From RZYY01 sp036794825 (GTDB taxonomy: Bacteria; Bacteroidota; Bacteroidia; Bacteroidales; 4484-276), in assembly GCA_036794825.1 (NCBI GenBank), contig DAIRGA010000035.1:1-48927 (forward strand): a stretch of 48,927 bases of DNA, given 5' to 3'. Below are positions 35,647 through 44,855 of this stretch, in pieces. Under the pieces are notes generated by a model. The model was not told the origin of the DNA. It was given only the letters and a program-made list of their open reading frames with translations, and did no database searches. Position 1 is the stretch's first letter. Each line of letters begins with the position of its first letter. Position numbers and translations under genes: made by a program.

Positions 35647-35738
35647 ATGGCTTTGCAGAAAACACAGCTAAAAATCTTATGGTATTCAATTTCGATACCT
35701 TAGAAGAATGATAACAAATCAGTTAATAGCTTGCATGT

Positions 35739-37391
35739 ATGAATGAAAATCAATATTTAGATAAAAAATCAATCAGAGCCGTAATCGGTAAATCAGCTGA
35801 TTGGAGTGAGCTTGCCAAAGATTGTGTTTGTTTTGCCAATGCAAGAGGTGGCACTATTCAACTGGGTATTGAGGATGGATATGATGTGCCTCCGCCAGAT
35901 CAGAGAATCCCTGAAAATCTTCTTCATACAATTTTAAAACGTATTGCTGAGCTAACAGTTAATGTAGGCGTTACGACTAATAAAATAAGTGCCGGGAATG
36001 GGGGTGAGTATATTCAGATAACAGTGCTGCCCGGCACATCAACAATTGCTTCGACAACCGATGGCCGTTATTACATGAGGGTGGCTGATCATTGCCAGCC
36101 CATACTGCCTGATGATCTTACCAGGCTGTTAACCGATAAACCATCCTTTATATGGGAAACCAAACCTGTGAAAACCGTCAAACGCGATGATACTGATGTT
36201 GCAAAACTCCATAGCTTCATGGAGTCAATTCGATCTTCAGAGAGGGTTTCATCATTTGTAAAAAGTAAATCGCCTGATGAATTGCTTGACTACTATATGC
36301 TGGCAGAAGGAGTGTTTCTTACAAACCTTGGCGTACTTTGGGTTGGTAAAAGAAACGATAGGGCAAAACTTTTGTATGCTCCGGTAATTCAGTTTTTAAA
36401 ATATGACTTACATGGTAATCGCGTAAATAAACTTGTATGGGATGATTTTTCTTTGAATCCGGCAGAACTGATTGAAGCAATTTGGACGCAAATACCCGAT
36501 TGGCGTGAGGGTGTTGAAATTTCAGATGGTCTTTTCAGGAAGTTTATCCCAAACTATGAAGAAGAAGTTATAAGAGAACTACTGACCAATGCCTTGGTTC
36601 ACAGGCCCTACACAACACGGGGCGATATCTTCATCAACCTGCATCCCGATCGGTTGGAGATTCACAACCCAGGCCGCTTTCCCATTGGGGTTACACCTCA
36701 AAACATGCTTCATACAACCGTGAGACGAAACGAACATCTGGCTAAACTATTCTATGACTATAAACTAATGGAACGTGAAGGTTCGGGTTACGATAAAATC
36801 TGCGAAATTCTGTTAAGCAATGGGAAACAGCTTCCATTACCGGTAGAGGGTACCGATCGTGTTACGATTACTGTGAAAAAAAGGATTGCCAAACCAGAAA
36901 TCGTTTCCTTCATAAACAGGATTAATGAGCAATATCAACTCAGGCAAAAAGAACTTATCTGTCTGGGTTTGATTGCTCAACACACAAGCCTGTCATCCCT
37001 TGAATTCTCTAAGGCTTTGGAGTTACCCGGGCAGCAGGCTATAAAGGATTGGTTAGGGAGGCTCCCGGAGTTTGATATAGTAAGAACCAGCGGCAGAACA
37101 AAAGGTACGGCATACTTTGTGAATCCACAAATGCTTCGTTTAATAAGTTTCAAAGGAAAAACAAATCTTAAAAGAATTGAGAGTCATAGGCTCAGAGAAT
37201 TGATTTACCAGGATATTTCAACTTATCCACAGAGCGCCATCAGTGAAATATGTCAACGTATTGGCCTTGAAATCCCTAAGAGAAGAGTAAAGCTAATGCT
37301 TGATAAAATGATTGATAGTGGTGATGTTACTAGTACGGGAATAAAAAAATGGACCCGTTACTCTATTAACGCAGATATATCAGGAAATTAG
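35739..37391 (+). CDS. AlbA_2 (Schlafen-like) / HATPase protein
   Basis: The protein is 550 aa. Residues ~1-130 are an AlbA_2-type nucleic-acid-binding domain (ELAKDCVCFANARGGTIQLG, YYMRVADHCQPI). Residues ~270-370 carry a HATPase_c_4 region, with EEEVIRELLTNALVHRPYTT (N box), LEIHNPGRFPIG (G1) and MEREGSGYDKI (G2). The C-terminus has winged-helix-like segments (ISEICQRIGLEIPKRRVKLM). Such proteins are usually labelled ATP-binding or RecG-like C-terminal proteins and often sit in defence islands; their function is mostly unknown. The gene is visibly richer in A+T than its neighbours and is bracketed by two copies of an Eco57I-type methyltransferase 3' end, suggesting separate arrival. Confidence 0.85.
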   Translation: MNENQYLDKKSIRAVIGKSADWSELAKDCVCFANARGGTIQLGIEDGYDVPPPDQRIPENLLHTILKRIAELTVNVGVTTNKISAGNGGEYIQITVLPGTSTIASTTDGRYYMRVADHCQPILPDDLTRLLTDKPSFIWETKPVKTVKRDDTDVAKLHSFMESIRSSERVSSFVKSKSPDELLDYYMLAEGVFLTNLGVLWVGKRNDRAKLLYAPVIQFLKYDLHGNRVNKLVWDDFSLNPAELIEAIWTQIPDWREGVEISDGLFRKFIPNYEEEVIRELLTNALVHRPYTTRGDIFINLHPDRLEIHNPGRFPIGVTPQNMLHTTVRRNEHLAKLFYDYKLMEREGSGYDKICEILLSNGKQLPLPVEGTDRVTITVKKRIAKPEIVSFINRINEQYQLRQKELICLGLIAQHTSLSSLEFSKALELPGQQAIKDWLGRLPEFDIVRTSGRTKGTAYFVNPQMLRLISFKGKTNLKRIESHRLRELIYQDISTYPQSAISEICQRIGLEIPKRRVKLMLDKMIDSGDVTSTGIKKWTRYSINADISGN

Positions 37392-37503
37392 GAAAAATAA
37401 TGACCTCGGACTAAGAAAATGGATAAAAATATTGATTTACAAGGTTTTATATCAACGCAAATGCACCTGAAAAAACAATCATTTGTTGATAGAATGTTGA
37501 TAA

Positions 37504-37638
37504 AAGTTGTCAATAGAGCAGCAAATAGACCACCTGGTTTACCGCCTTTACGATTTAACGTATGAAGAGGTGAAGGTAATCGCGCCGGATTTCTGGCTGG
37601 GGGAGGAGGAGTATGAGCAGGTTCGCGTTATGGAGTAA
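37504..37638 (+). pseudogene. 3'-end remnant of a second Eco57I-type methyltransferase
   Basis: In frame from 37504 to the TAA at 37636-37638 the sequence reads EQQIDHLVYRLYDLTYEEVK, then VIAPDFWLGEEEY and EQVRVME. This is the normal C-terminal end of this methyltransferase family. It closely matches the end of the upstream gene: a ~53-bp core (GAAGAGGTGAAGGTAATCGC onward; copies at ~35571 and ~37564) differs at about one base. The residues outside that core differ (IDHLVYRLYDL against IDELVFKLYSL), so it is a homologous tail rather than a plain copy. A stop codon (37501-37503) precedes it. A 48-codon frame overlapping here (37419-37565) has no support. Confidence 0.8.
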
Positions 37639-37673
37639 GCGGGAAAGAGTTCTGACAAAACGGCCCGGCCCGA

Positions 37674-38249
37674 ATGCGCGGAATGGAAACTTTGAATCCT
37701 GTCAATGTTAGAAGTACTTATAGAATTTACCATATCACAAATAAAATGTTCATGCAGGCAAATCACTTCAACCTCAACATCCTCAAAGGGCGCATGGCTG
37801 AGCAACTGATCCAGGATCTATTCAGCCGGAATAACTACAACGTTTTCAACTATGGACTGGAACGCATTCACCCATTCCTGAGCAATACCATCAGAAACGA
37901 CAATCACACCACCAGCAAGAACCTCCGGTACATGCCCGATTTTGTGGTGCAAAGCACCGAAACAGGGGATTTGTTCTACCTTGAAGTAAAGTTCAGGGCC
38001 AACGGCTTTTTTGAATTCGACGAGAAGTACCAGGATTATCCATACAAAAACGCCTGGTTTGTGGTAGTTTCGCCGGAGAAAATTCAGTGCATGCACTACA
38101 AACGGTTGATTGCAGGCTATCAGATCACTCCCGAAACCCGCTACCGGCTCACGGGTGTGCGTTCTTTCCATTTATCCAAAGAATCCATCGCCGAATATGA
38201 GTGTTATTCGCAGCATTTCTTCGGCGCTTTTAGAAAAGGTGAAGAATAA
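37674..38249 (+). CDS. Small PD-(D/E)XK nuclease-like protein
   Basis: The protein is 191 aa from the ATG at 37674; ATGs at 37746 or 37752 are also possible, because the conserved part starts at LNILKGRMAEQLIQDLF. The nuclease core can be laid out as E43 in the first helix, D89 in YMPDFVVQ, and E104-V-K106 in LFYLEVKFR. This is a typical spacing for restriction-like endonucleases. The protein could be a nuclease or a decoy scaffold; the target is unknown. It is the last gene of the island, 35 bp after the methyltransferase remnant, and may have been that gene's partner. Confidence 0.7.
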   Translation: MRGMETLNPVNVRSTYRIYHITNKMFMQANHFNLNILKGRMAEQLIQDLFSRNNYNVFNYGLERIHPFLSNTIRNDNHTTSKNLRYMPDFVVQSTETGDLFYLEVKFRANGFFEFDEKYQDYPYKNAWFVVVSPEKIQCMHYKRLIAGYQITPETRYRLTGVRSFHLSKESIAEYECYSQHFFGAFRKGEE

Positions 38250-38566
38250 AACAACGATTGAAGGTTAAGGGCTGCAATCCCCACCTTTTCATTTTTCAAA
38301 GTCCTATAAGCCCACCCTGCGCTTGAGGCTGGCTTCCCTGGAGTTGAAACCTGACAGTTTTCCAAAACCTTTCAGGTTTGCTGTGTTTCTTATACCAAAT
38401 GCAGCACTTTATGGGGGGGGGCAAAATCATTTCCTGATTCACCCCGACATTAACCAAACCCCATCAACCTGTTGACGGACTGTTTAACGGATAAAAATCG
38501 GGAATCTTAAGGAAAATAACGGAAATTGATTTACTTACAGCTTTTTTGGCTGTGATGGGCTGGCCG
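38250..38566. other. Gap at the right border of the island with a small inverted repeat
   Basis: No gene was seen in ~317 bp between convergent units. An inverted repeat AAACCTGA (38347-38354) / TCAGGTTT (38372-38379) resembles dispersed intergenic repeats of Bacteroidota (inference). A run of nine G lies at 38413-38421. A weak stem (ACAGC...GCTGT, ~38536-38553) could end the minus-strand operon. Confidence 0.45.
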
Positions 38567-41500
38567 TTATTTGATAAACTTCAAAGTTTTTAAGTAATCT
38601 CTCCTGGCGTCAATAATCTGAAGGAAGTACAATCCATTCTGAAATGCAGCTACAGGTATCCGGATCAGATTTTGTCCTTCAGTAGCCTGAAAATCATTGC
38701 GATAAACAGCTCTGCCCGAAATGTCGGAAATGATGACTTCGACAAAGGAACTGATTGTCTGTGAGAATGAAACGTAGAGTAGCTCATTCGCAGGGTTTGG
38801 GAAAATCGTTACCTGAGAATTTTGTGACCCGGGTTTTTCATTCACAGGTGTTGCACCCTGATCGTGCAGGTCAAGCTGAATGTCGCCTATTACAGAATTT
38901 TCCTGTGTGAGTGTAACCATCACTGGAATACAAACCTTTCCTGCTGATTCGGCGAGCAGGTAGTAAGTTCCCAGGGGAAGATTTTCGAAACTAAACATCC
39001 CGTTGTTTTGGGTAAAAAGGAAATTGACGGGCTGCTGCTGTTCGTTGAGCATCAGAACTACTGTTTTTTCAACCGGTATGACCTCAGTTGATTTTTGAGG
39101 GAAATAAAGTACTGACCCACTGATTGCACCGATCCCTGTAGTCATTTCATTCATTGCTATCAGATTGACATTCAGGTGATAATGGTTGGAATCAGCCACC
39201 AGGCAGATGTTTGCCTGCTGCCAGGTGAGGTCGTTGCCAAAATAAGTGGGAAAATATTTTCTGAAATTGGATGATCCGCTTGTGAGCTGGGATTTTATCA
39301 GGTAATGATCTTTCAGAAGATAGAGTGAATAGTAGTACCCATACTCTGTAAATCTCGCTGTATCAAGTGGCTGGATATTATTACTACGGTAACGGTAAAG
39401 CAGGATTTCTGCTGTATCACCAGTTGGAGCAGGATTGTTGATGGGGAAATTTCCGGCAAAGATGAATCCCCCAATATGGAAATAGTCCGGTGATGAAATT
39501 TCGCTGGTCTTCGAGTCCGAACAGCTCTGCCCGTAAGGATTTTCTTTAGACACCGACAGTGTAACCTGGTAAGTTCCTGAATTTAAGTATTGATGAACTG
39601 GATTTGCCTCTTCAGAGGTATTTCCATCACCAAAATTCCACAGGTAGTTGTCAGGATTACCGGTGGATTTATTGACAAAATGAAACAGATTCGGCTTATT
39701 GACTCCCGAATCGGGGTAAGCCGAAAAATCAGCAAAGCATTCGAATGGAGGTGCAAACACATGCACCTGTTTCGAAATGCTGTTATCGCACCAAACCAGT
39801 GAATCGGTGTGCCTCACGGCGAGAGTTACCAGATACAAGCCAGAATCTGCGTAGGAATGCGTCGGATTGGCCAGCAGTGAAGTATTTCCATCACCAAAGT
39901 CCCAGATCCATTCCGTCATAATTCCGGTTGACAGATCGGTGAACTCGACGGTAAGTGGCGAATTATCCTGAATAACATATTCAAAATCAGCATTACAAAG
40001 TGGCTCAAAGTCAATTACAACCTCTTTGCATATCTCGCTGGTGCAGATTGCTGAAAAGTCTGTGACTTCAAGGCAAACGTTGTAAACTCCACCGGAGTCA
40101 AAATAGTGAACCGGATTTTTGAGTGTTGAATTATTTCCATCTCCAAAGTTCCAGGTACGGTCAGCAATTTCTCCCGAAGAAAGGTCAACAAATTTGATTA
40201 CGAGCGGGTTGTACAATGACCTGATGTCATAATACTCAGCCTGGCATTCTGCGGGATTACCGATTTCTACGGTCGTCCATTTTTGATGGGATTGGTTGTT
40301 GGCCGGGTCATCAAGATGCAGACACACCATGTAAAAACCGGGTTCTGCAAAAGTATGCTGAGGATCAGTTGCATAGGAGGTTACGCCATCTCCGAAATCC
40401 CATAAACGCACCGTGTAACGTCCGGAAGATTTGTTGACAAACTGAACCGTGTAAGTGTCCTGCGGGTAAGGAAAAGCGCTGTAGTCGGCCTGCAACTCTT
40501 CATCGTTCACAAGAATGGTTTCGCAATAGCTGTCGGAACAGATGCCCGCTGCGTCGGTGATGGTAAGACAAACCCGGTAATAACCTTTATTAACGAAAAG
40601 GTGAGTGGGGTTTTCCTGGGTTGAAGTAGTTCCATCACCAAAGTCCCATTCAAACTGCACGGGATTGCCGGTGGAAGTATTTCCGAAATGAAATTCCATC
40701 GAATTTTCAGGGTTCGGCGAATAGCGGAACGAGGCGCTGCAGTCAGGGTCTAACCCGGCAAACAGGGTAGTGCAAAAAGTATCGCTTACCATGCCATCAT
40801 GGCTCATCACGGTAAGACAGACCTGATAAGCGCCGGGCTGAGCATATGTATGCAACGGATTCTCCAGACCAGAGTAAGTGCCATCGCCAAAATCCCAATG
40901 CCATTGGTCGGGGTTGCCTGTGGATTGGTCAGTAAACCTGTATGTCAACTCATTACCTGTAAGCTGAAACGTCTTGAACCAAGCAAGATATTCCTGTGGA
41001 TTGCCAATGCTGAGCGTTTGATAATGTGTATCGGAGCAGTTTGTTTCAGCGTTGAATGTGGTAAGCGCTATAGTATAAATCCCTGAACCAGTGTAAGTAT
41101 GATAAGGATTTTGACCGGATGAAATGCTTCCGTCGCCAAAATCCCATTCCCATGAATCTGGTTCAATTGCTGACCTATCTTTAAAATGAATCGTCAACGG
41201 ATGAAGCGGATCGGGAGAAACCAAAAAATCCGACTGGCAAAGGCTCAACGGTCCGGCTTCTACAGTCATGCAAATGGTATCCCGGAGATTGCCCGTTTTT
41301 AAAGCAATCAGACAAACCTCATAGGTTCCCGGCTGCCGGTAATTGTGCCTGGGATGCTGCACCGAACTCGTCCGTCCATCTCCAAAATCCCATATCCATC
41401 CATTGACATTCCCCACCGAGAGGTCATGAAACTGGATAGTATTTGTACTACCGGGGATGGAATAGTGAGTAAACCTGGCCACAATCAGCGTATCATCATT

Positions 41501-42103
41501 AGAATCAATGTAATAACATTGCTCGCTGCTGCAATTTCCGTTATTGCCAAAAACCGAAAGGCAAACTTTAAAGTGCCCGTCTTCGTTGAACCGGTGAACG
41601 GGGTCAGCTTCCAATGAGGTCTTACCATCTCCAAAATCCCATCTCCAGCTATCAACAGCACCGAGTGAGGCCTGCCTGAAAAGATACTGGTTGTCCTCAA
41701 GAGGATTTTTCACCCACAAAAAATCCGAACGGCAAATATTACTTTGCTGGCTATAACAAATTGAAAATGAAGTAGTAAGATGGGTTTGTGAGGGGTTAAA
41801 CTCCAGGTTGTTTGTTATCAATTGATTGACGCAATCCACCGTGGAAATCTGCACGATTCCTTTGAAAAACGGAGAATCAAAAACAAAAGAGAAATTCCCC
41901 GTCTCATTGGTGGTTACCCGTTCGAAGTGTAAAAAAGGCGGGTCGTCGTGTTTGAATTTCAGCGTAACCTCATGTGCTGAGACAGGATTTCCGGTGATAA
42001 TATCCGTGACATGTCCGGTAATAAAGATCTTGTATTCATGGCTGCTGGCCCCGAAAGGCAAAAGCAGGAGTATATTAAAAAGAAGTAGAACAGTAAACCT
42101 CAT
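38567..42103 (-). CDS. Secreted protein with nine PKD domains and T9SS sorting domain
   Basis: The protein is 1,178 aa with a signal peptide (MRFTVLLLFNILLLLPFGAS). Residues ~25-110 resemble a carboxypeptidase-regulatory-like fold (GHVTDIITGNPVSAHEVTL). Nine PKD domains follow, each marked by W(D/N)FGDG, such as SWRWDFGDGKTS and EWIWDFGDGNTS. A second regulatory-like domain (GAISGSVLYFP) comes next, and the last ~75 residues form a T9SS sorting domain (IFPNPANELL ... NGLYFLQI). PKD arrays act as extended, often Ca-stabilised spacers on cell surfaces. No enzyme domain was found. The gene lies 22 bp after the barrel-protein gene, third in the sigma-factor operon, so its expression is probably tied to that ECF sigma factor. 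Confidence 0.93.
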   Translation of the reverse strand: MRFTVLLLFNILLLLPFGASSHEYKIFITGHVTDIITGNPVSAHEVTLKFKHDDPPFLHFERVTTNETGNFSFVFDSPFFKGIVQISTVDCVNQLITNNLEFNPSQTHLTTSFSICYSQQSNICRSDFLWVKNPLEDNQYLFRQASLGAVDSWRWDFGDGKTSLEADPVHRFNEDGHFKVCLSVFGNNGNCSSEQCYYIDSNDDTLIVARFTHYSIPGSTNTIQFHDLSVGNVNGWIWDFGDGRTSSVQHPRHNYRQPGTYEVCLIALKTGNLRDTICMTVEAGPLSLCQSDFLVSPDPLHPLTIHFKDRSAIEPDSWEWDFGDGSISSGQNPYHTYTGSGIYTIALTTFNAETNCSDTHYQTLSIGNPQEYLAWFKTFQLTGNELTYRFTDQSTGNPDQWHWDFGDGTYSGLENPLHTYAQPGAYQVCLTVMSHDGMVSDTFCTTLFAGLDPDCSASFRYSPNPENSMEFHFGNTSTGNPVQFEWDFGDGTTSTQENPTHLFVNKGYYRVCLTITDAAGICSDSYCETILVNDEELQADYSAFPYPQDTYTVQFVNKSSGRYTVRLWDFGDGVTSYATDPQHTFAEPGFYMVCLHLDDPANNQSHQKWTTVEIGNPAECQAEYYDIRSLYNPLVIKFVDLSSGEIADRTWNFGDGNNSTLKNPVHYFDSGGVYNVCLEVTDFSAICTSEICKEVVIDFEPLCNADFEYVIQDNSPLTVEFTDLSTGIMTEWIWDFGDGNTSLLANPTHSYADSGLYLVTLAVRHTDSLVWCDNSISKQVHVFAPPFECFADFSAYPDSGVNKPNLFHFVNKSTGNPDNYLWNFGDGNTSEEANPVHQYLNSGTYQVTLSVSKENPYGQSCSDSKTSEISSPDYFHIGGFIFAGNFPINNPAPTGDTAEILLYRYRSNNIQPLDTARFTEYGYYYSLYLLKDHYLIKSQLTSGSSNFRKYFPTYFGNDLTWQQANICLVADSNHYHLNVNLIAMNEMTTGIGAISGSVLYFPQKSTEVIPVEKTVVLMLNEQQQPVNFLFTQNNGMFSFENLPLGTYYLLAESAGKVCIPVMVTLTQENSVIGDIQLDLHDQGATPVNEKPGSQNSQVTIFPNPANELLYVSFSQTISSFVEVIISDISGRAVYRNDFQATEGQNLIRIPVAAFQNGLYFLQIIDARRDYLKTLKFIK

Positions 42104-42125
42104 ATTATGCTAAAGATCGAATGGA

Positions 42126-43811
42126 TTAAAAAGTATAAAACGCTCCCGCTCTGATGCCTAAACCATACGGATTTTTGATAGTTCCGCTGTTGTTCCCGTC
42201 GTAAACATTACCAAAATAATAGCGATAGTAAGGCTCGGCCAAAAATCCGAATTTTTCGGTAGCTTGCAGATGCAATCCAATGCTCATCAGGATTTGCACG
42301 TTTGCGCTGGATCTGGGTAATGTATAATTTTCAATACTATGAATGGTAGCGCCGGGCTGGTAAAAATCAGGCGATGGTTCATTTTTGTCAAGCATAATGG
42401 AAAAATTCGGACCAGCTTTGATGTAAGCTGAGAACAATCCACGCTCGAAGGCCTTGTAGCCGATCATGACCGGGAATTGAAGATAAGTGTAACTATTTTG
42501 TGTCTGCTGATGCGATACATGCTCCACCGAATCCCAAACTGCAACCTGGTGAGTATCATAGATTATGTTTCCCGGATTCAGAGGATCAATGATGAATCCA
42601 TTGACGTGTTCATAATAACCAATGCTGTCATAGGTTCCGAAGTTTGTCATGTAATCTCCCCGGTCATAAAGGTAGCTCACTTCAACACCTGCCTGGAGTA
42701 TATAAACCGGAGTGTTGTAACCAACAGCAATACCGCCTGCAATGCTTCTTTCACGTGAAGAAGATGCCACGCGTGAATACTCCGTAATTTCAGGAGAAAC
42801 ATACGCAGCGAGGGATAAGTGGGAAGTTTTTCTTTTCGAATTTTTGGCCAGCTGAGAGTTCAGGTCACGTTTTGGTGGTTTGTAGCTTCCCCGCAGGAAC
42901 AATGCAAGGGATGAATTAATCGAATTGAGTCGCTGCACTCTTCCGGTTTCATGAACATCTTTATCCTCAACCTTCTGCACACCAGAATGATGTTCCCAGT
43001 TGCTTTCATAAAGCGTATAATTTGCTCCGTGAAAAAAGAGGTATTTTTCCTCGGTGGTCAGCGGGACAAGGTTTATCAGCTCTTTTCTTTTCAACGTTGA
43101 AAGGGCTGTTTCGATTGCCGGCATTTCTGCGATAACTTGCGATTCTGAAATGAAATCGCCGGCCGAGCTATGGCTGCTAACTGCGGGGGCAGCAATGGCC
43201 TCAGCCAGACCCGATTCGCTGATAATTACAGCAGAAGAGTTGTAATTCGTGATGGTAAATTTCTGATTTTCAGATGATGTAGGGTTGCCTTGGGCTGACG
43301 CATTTTGGTTTTTTGAAACCTTTTCTTCAATCGCAATTTTTTCAATTTTGGTGTCTGCTTCAACTAGTTGCTTTATTCTATCATCATTTCTACTGATCTG
43401 AATATCAGATGAAGACTGTTTTTCTGGAGCTGATCCGGTATTCAGAGATTCTAAATTCCCGTCAGCGGTAGCATCATTTTTATTTGTCCCATTGGGGTCA
43501 ATTGTCGTCCGGAGATCGGTTTCATTTCTATTCGAATTATCTGAACCGGGCTGAAGTTGTTCGGTAACAGGAAAGGTTTCCGAACTAGTCAGGAAATCAT
43601 AGTTATAAACGGCAACCACTGAAAAAATAACGATGGCTGCGGCCGGAGCCAAAATCCATGCAGTTGATATGTTAGTGAAATTGAAATGGGAAATTTCAAA
43701 CCTTAGCATCTGCCACGAAATTCTTCGCCACAAGCTGGTTGAGGGTTGTTGGGTGAAATTCCCCAAACCCTCCTTAAAAAGTTCGTCTATCGAATTTTTA
43801 TCTGTTTTCAT
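42126..43811 (-). CDS. Protein with N-terminal transmembrane helix and C-terminal outer-membrane-type beta-barrel
   Basis: The protein is 561 aa. Residues 1-45 are polar (DELFKEGLGNFTQQPSTSLW), like the cytoplasmic anti-sigma start of Bacteroidota sigma-factor partners. Residues ~47-67 are one hydrophobic helix (AWILAPAAAIVIFSVVAVYN). Residues ~70-320 are low-complexity, rich in Ser, Asn and Glu. From ~330 on come alternating amphipathic strands of an OmpA/PorT-like barrel ending in an aromatic residue (AGAFYTF). There is no signal peptide before the helix. The start overlaps the sigma-factor stop by 4 bp (ATGA). The arrangement suggests a transducer or anti-sigma linked to an outer-membrane domain, but this is inference. 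Confidence 0.8.
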   Translation of the reverse strand: MKTDKNSIDELFKEGLGNFTQQPSTSLWRRISWQMLRFEISHFNFTNISTAWILAPAAAIVIFSVVAVYNYDFLTSSETFPVTEQLQPGSDNSNRNETDLRTTIDPNGTNKNDATADGNLESLNTGSAPEKQSSSDIQISRNDDRIKQLVEADTKIEKIAIEEKVSKNQNASAQGNPTSSENQKFTITNYNSSAVIISESGLAEAIAAPAVSSHSSAGDFISESQVIAEMPAIETALSTLKRKELINLVPLTTEEKYLFFHGANYTLYESNWEHHSGVQKVEDKDVHETGRVQRLNSINSSLALFLRGSYKPPKRDLNSQLAKNSKRKTSHLSLAAYVSPEITEYSRVASSSRERSIAGGIAVGYNTPVYILQAGVEVSYLYDRGDYMTNFGTYDSIGYYEHVNGFIIDPLNPGNIIYDTHQVAVWDSVEHVSHQQTQNSYTYLQFPVMIGYKAFERGLFSAYIKAGPNFSIMLDKNEPSPDFYQPGATIHSIENYTLPRSSANVQILMSIGLHLQATEKFGFLAEPYYRYYFGNVYDGNNSGTIKNPYGLGIRAGAFYTF

Positions 43812-44383
43812 TCTTCGTTATTAAAGGCCTTACTTTCAACAATTTGGTTAATTTTAGTTACCAGAACTCTGCGTGCTTTCATCAGTTGACTTTTGGATGT
43901 ATTCACCGAAATCCCCATCATATCTGCAATTTCCTGGTGGGTGTAATGTTCAAAAACATAAAGATTGAACACTGTCTTGTATCCCACGGGTAGTTTTTGA
44001 ATCAGGCTCATTAATGCAGCCTGGGGGATTTTCACCAGCGGGAGTTCATCCACTGCATCATCTTTTATTATCTGCGTTTCATCGGTGGCATCAATATCAG
44101 CATGGAAATAATGTTTTAAACTTTGTTTGTTATGTGTAATAGCCGTGTTTACAATAATGCGTTTCAACCAGCCCTCAAAGGAGCCTTCGCCCCTAAAACC
44201 TGAGATGCTGGTAAAAATCTTAATAAATCCATCCTGCAAAATATCTTCCGCCTCATCTTTATTACGGGCATACCTCAGGCAAATACCCAAAAGTACTGGT
44301 GCGTATCTGCTGTACAATTTGTTTTGTGCGCTTCTCTTACCACTCAAACATCCCTCAAGTATTTTAAGTTCTGCTTCAGTCAT
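43808..44383 (-). CDS. ECF-type RNA polymerase sigma factor
   Basis: The protein is 191 aa. Sigma region 2 spans ~residues 22-90 (KDEAEDILQDGFIKIFTSI, FEGWLKRIIVNTAI). Region 4 spans ~residues 128-182 with an ALMSLIQKLPVGYKTVFNLY start and the helix-turn-helix HQEIADMMGISVNTSKSQLM. It directs RNA polymerase to a small regulon and is normally held by a membrane anti-sigma factor. The next gene overlaps its stop and begins with an anti-sigma-like stretch, so the pair is probably regulatory. A -7-like element lies ~100 bp upstream on the minus strand. Confidence 0.95.
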   Translation of the reverse strand: MTEAELKILEGCLSGKRSAQNKLYSRYAPVLLGICLRYARNKDEAEDILQDGFIKIFTSISGFRGEGSFEGWLKRIIVNTAITHNKQSLKHYFHADIDATDETQIIKDDAVDELPLVKIPQAALMSLIQKLPVGYKTVFNLYVFEHYTHQEIADMMGISVNTSKSQLMKARRVLVTKINQIVESKAFNNEE

Positions 44384-44485
44384 AAGTGATTCCCAATAAT
44401 GACTCCTTTGATGTAGTGTGGTTGCCTGACACCTGATCTTTTAAACGGTTAGTGTGATCAAAAACTAAAATTCAGGATTAAGCAG

Positions 44486-44493
44486 CAAACTTA
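44486..44493 (-). promoter_or_regulatory. Putative -7 element of the sigma-factor operon
   Basis: On the minus strand the sequence reads TAAGTTTG, a full match to TAnnTTTG. No clear -33 TTTG was found 19-21 bp upstream. The start codon is ~103 bp downstream. Confidence 0.4.
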
Positions 44494-44812
44494 GCAAAAT
44501 TGTAATTAGTAGCTGTGAGATAGCTCCCGGGATTCGATTTTACCAGCGCATTTTATTTGAAAATTGAAAGAAAATGTTGGGGACTAAAATTAAAAAGGGT
44601 AATCGGAAAAAAGAAAACCGAAATAGAGCAGACTTCTGGAAATGAAGATCCACGCCAGGCAACATCAACTGAGTTTTCAGGCTCTTTCAGGTAAACTTTT
44701 TGTTGAAAGTCAATTCCTCTCTCAAATACAGGAGAGCTGATGGACACCGGCATCGAAGCAGAGTTTGAACTTAACTACCCATCTGTGCCTCATTTACTCC
44801 AATTGGAAATAT

Positions 44813-44820
44813 TATTTTTG
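44813..44820 (+). promoter_or_regulatory. Putative -7 element of the peptidase gene
   Basis: TATTTTTG matches TAnnTTTG and lies 35 bp before the ATG at 44856. No convincing -33 box was seen. Confidence 0.4.
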
Positions 44821-44855
44821 CCGATTGATTTAATTTTTAATAAAACTGCATATCC

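Larger units (their letters stand above)
44384..44855. other. Divergent intergenic region
   Basis: These ~470 bp separate the minus-strand sigma operon from the plus-strand peptidase gene. They hold a putative -7 element for each. Otherwise no gene, RNA or clear repeat was seen; a 66-codon minus-strand frame (44553-44753) has no recognisable product. Confidence 0.6.

Noticed and set aside
37419..37565. 48-codon frame overlapping the methyltransferase remnant
   Set aside because: The +1-related frame carries the recognisable methyltransferase tail; this one has no recognisable features.
38413..38421. Run of nine G as a possible phase-variation switch
   Set aside because: It lies between two convergent transcription units, not in a promoter or coding sequence, so no gene would be switched.
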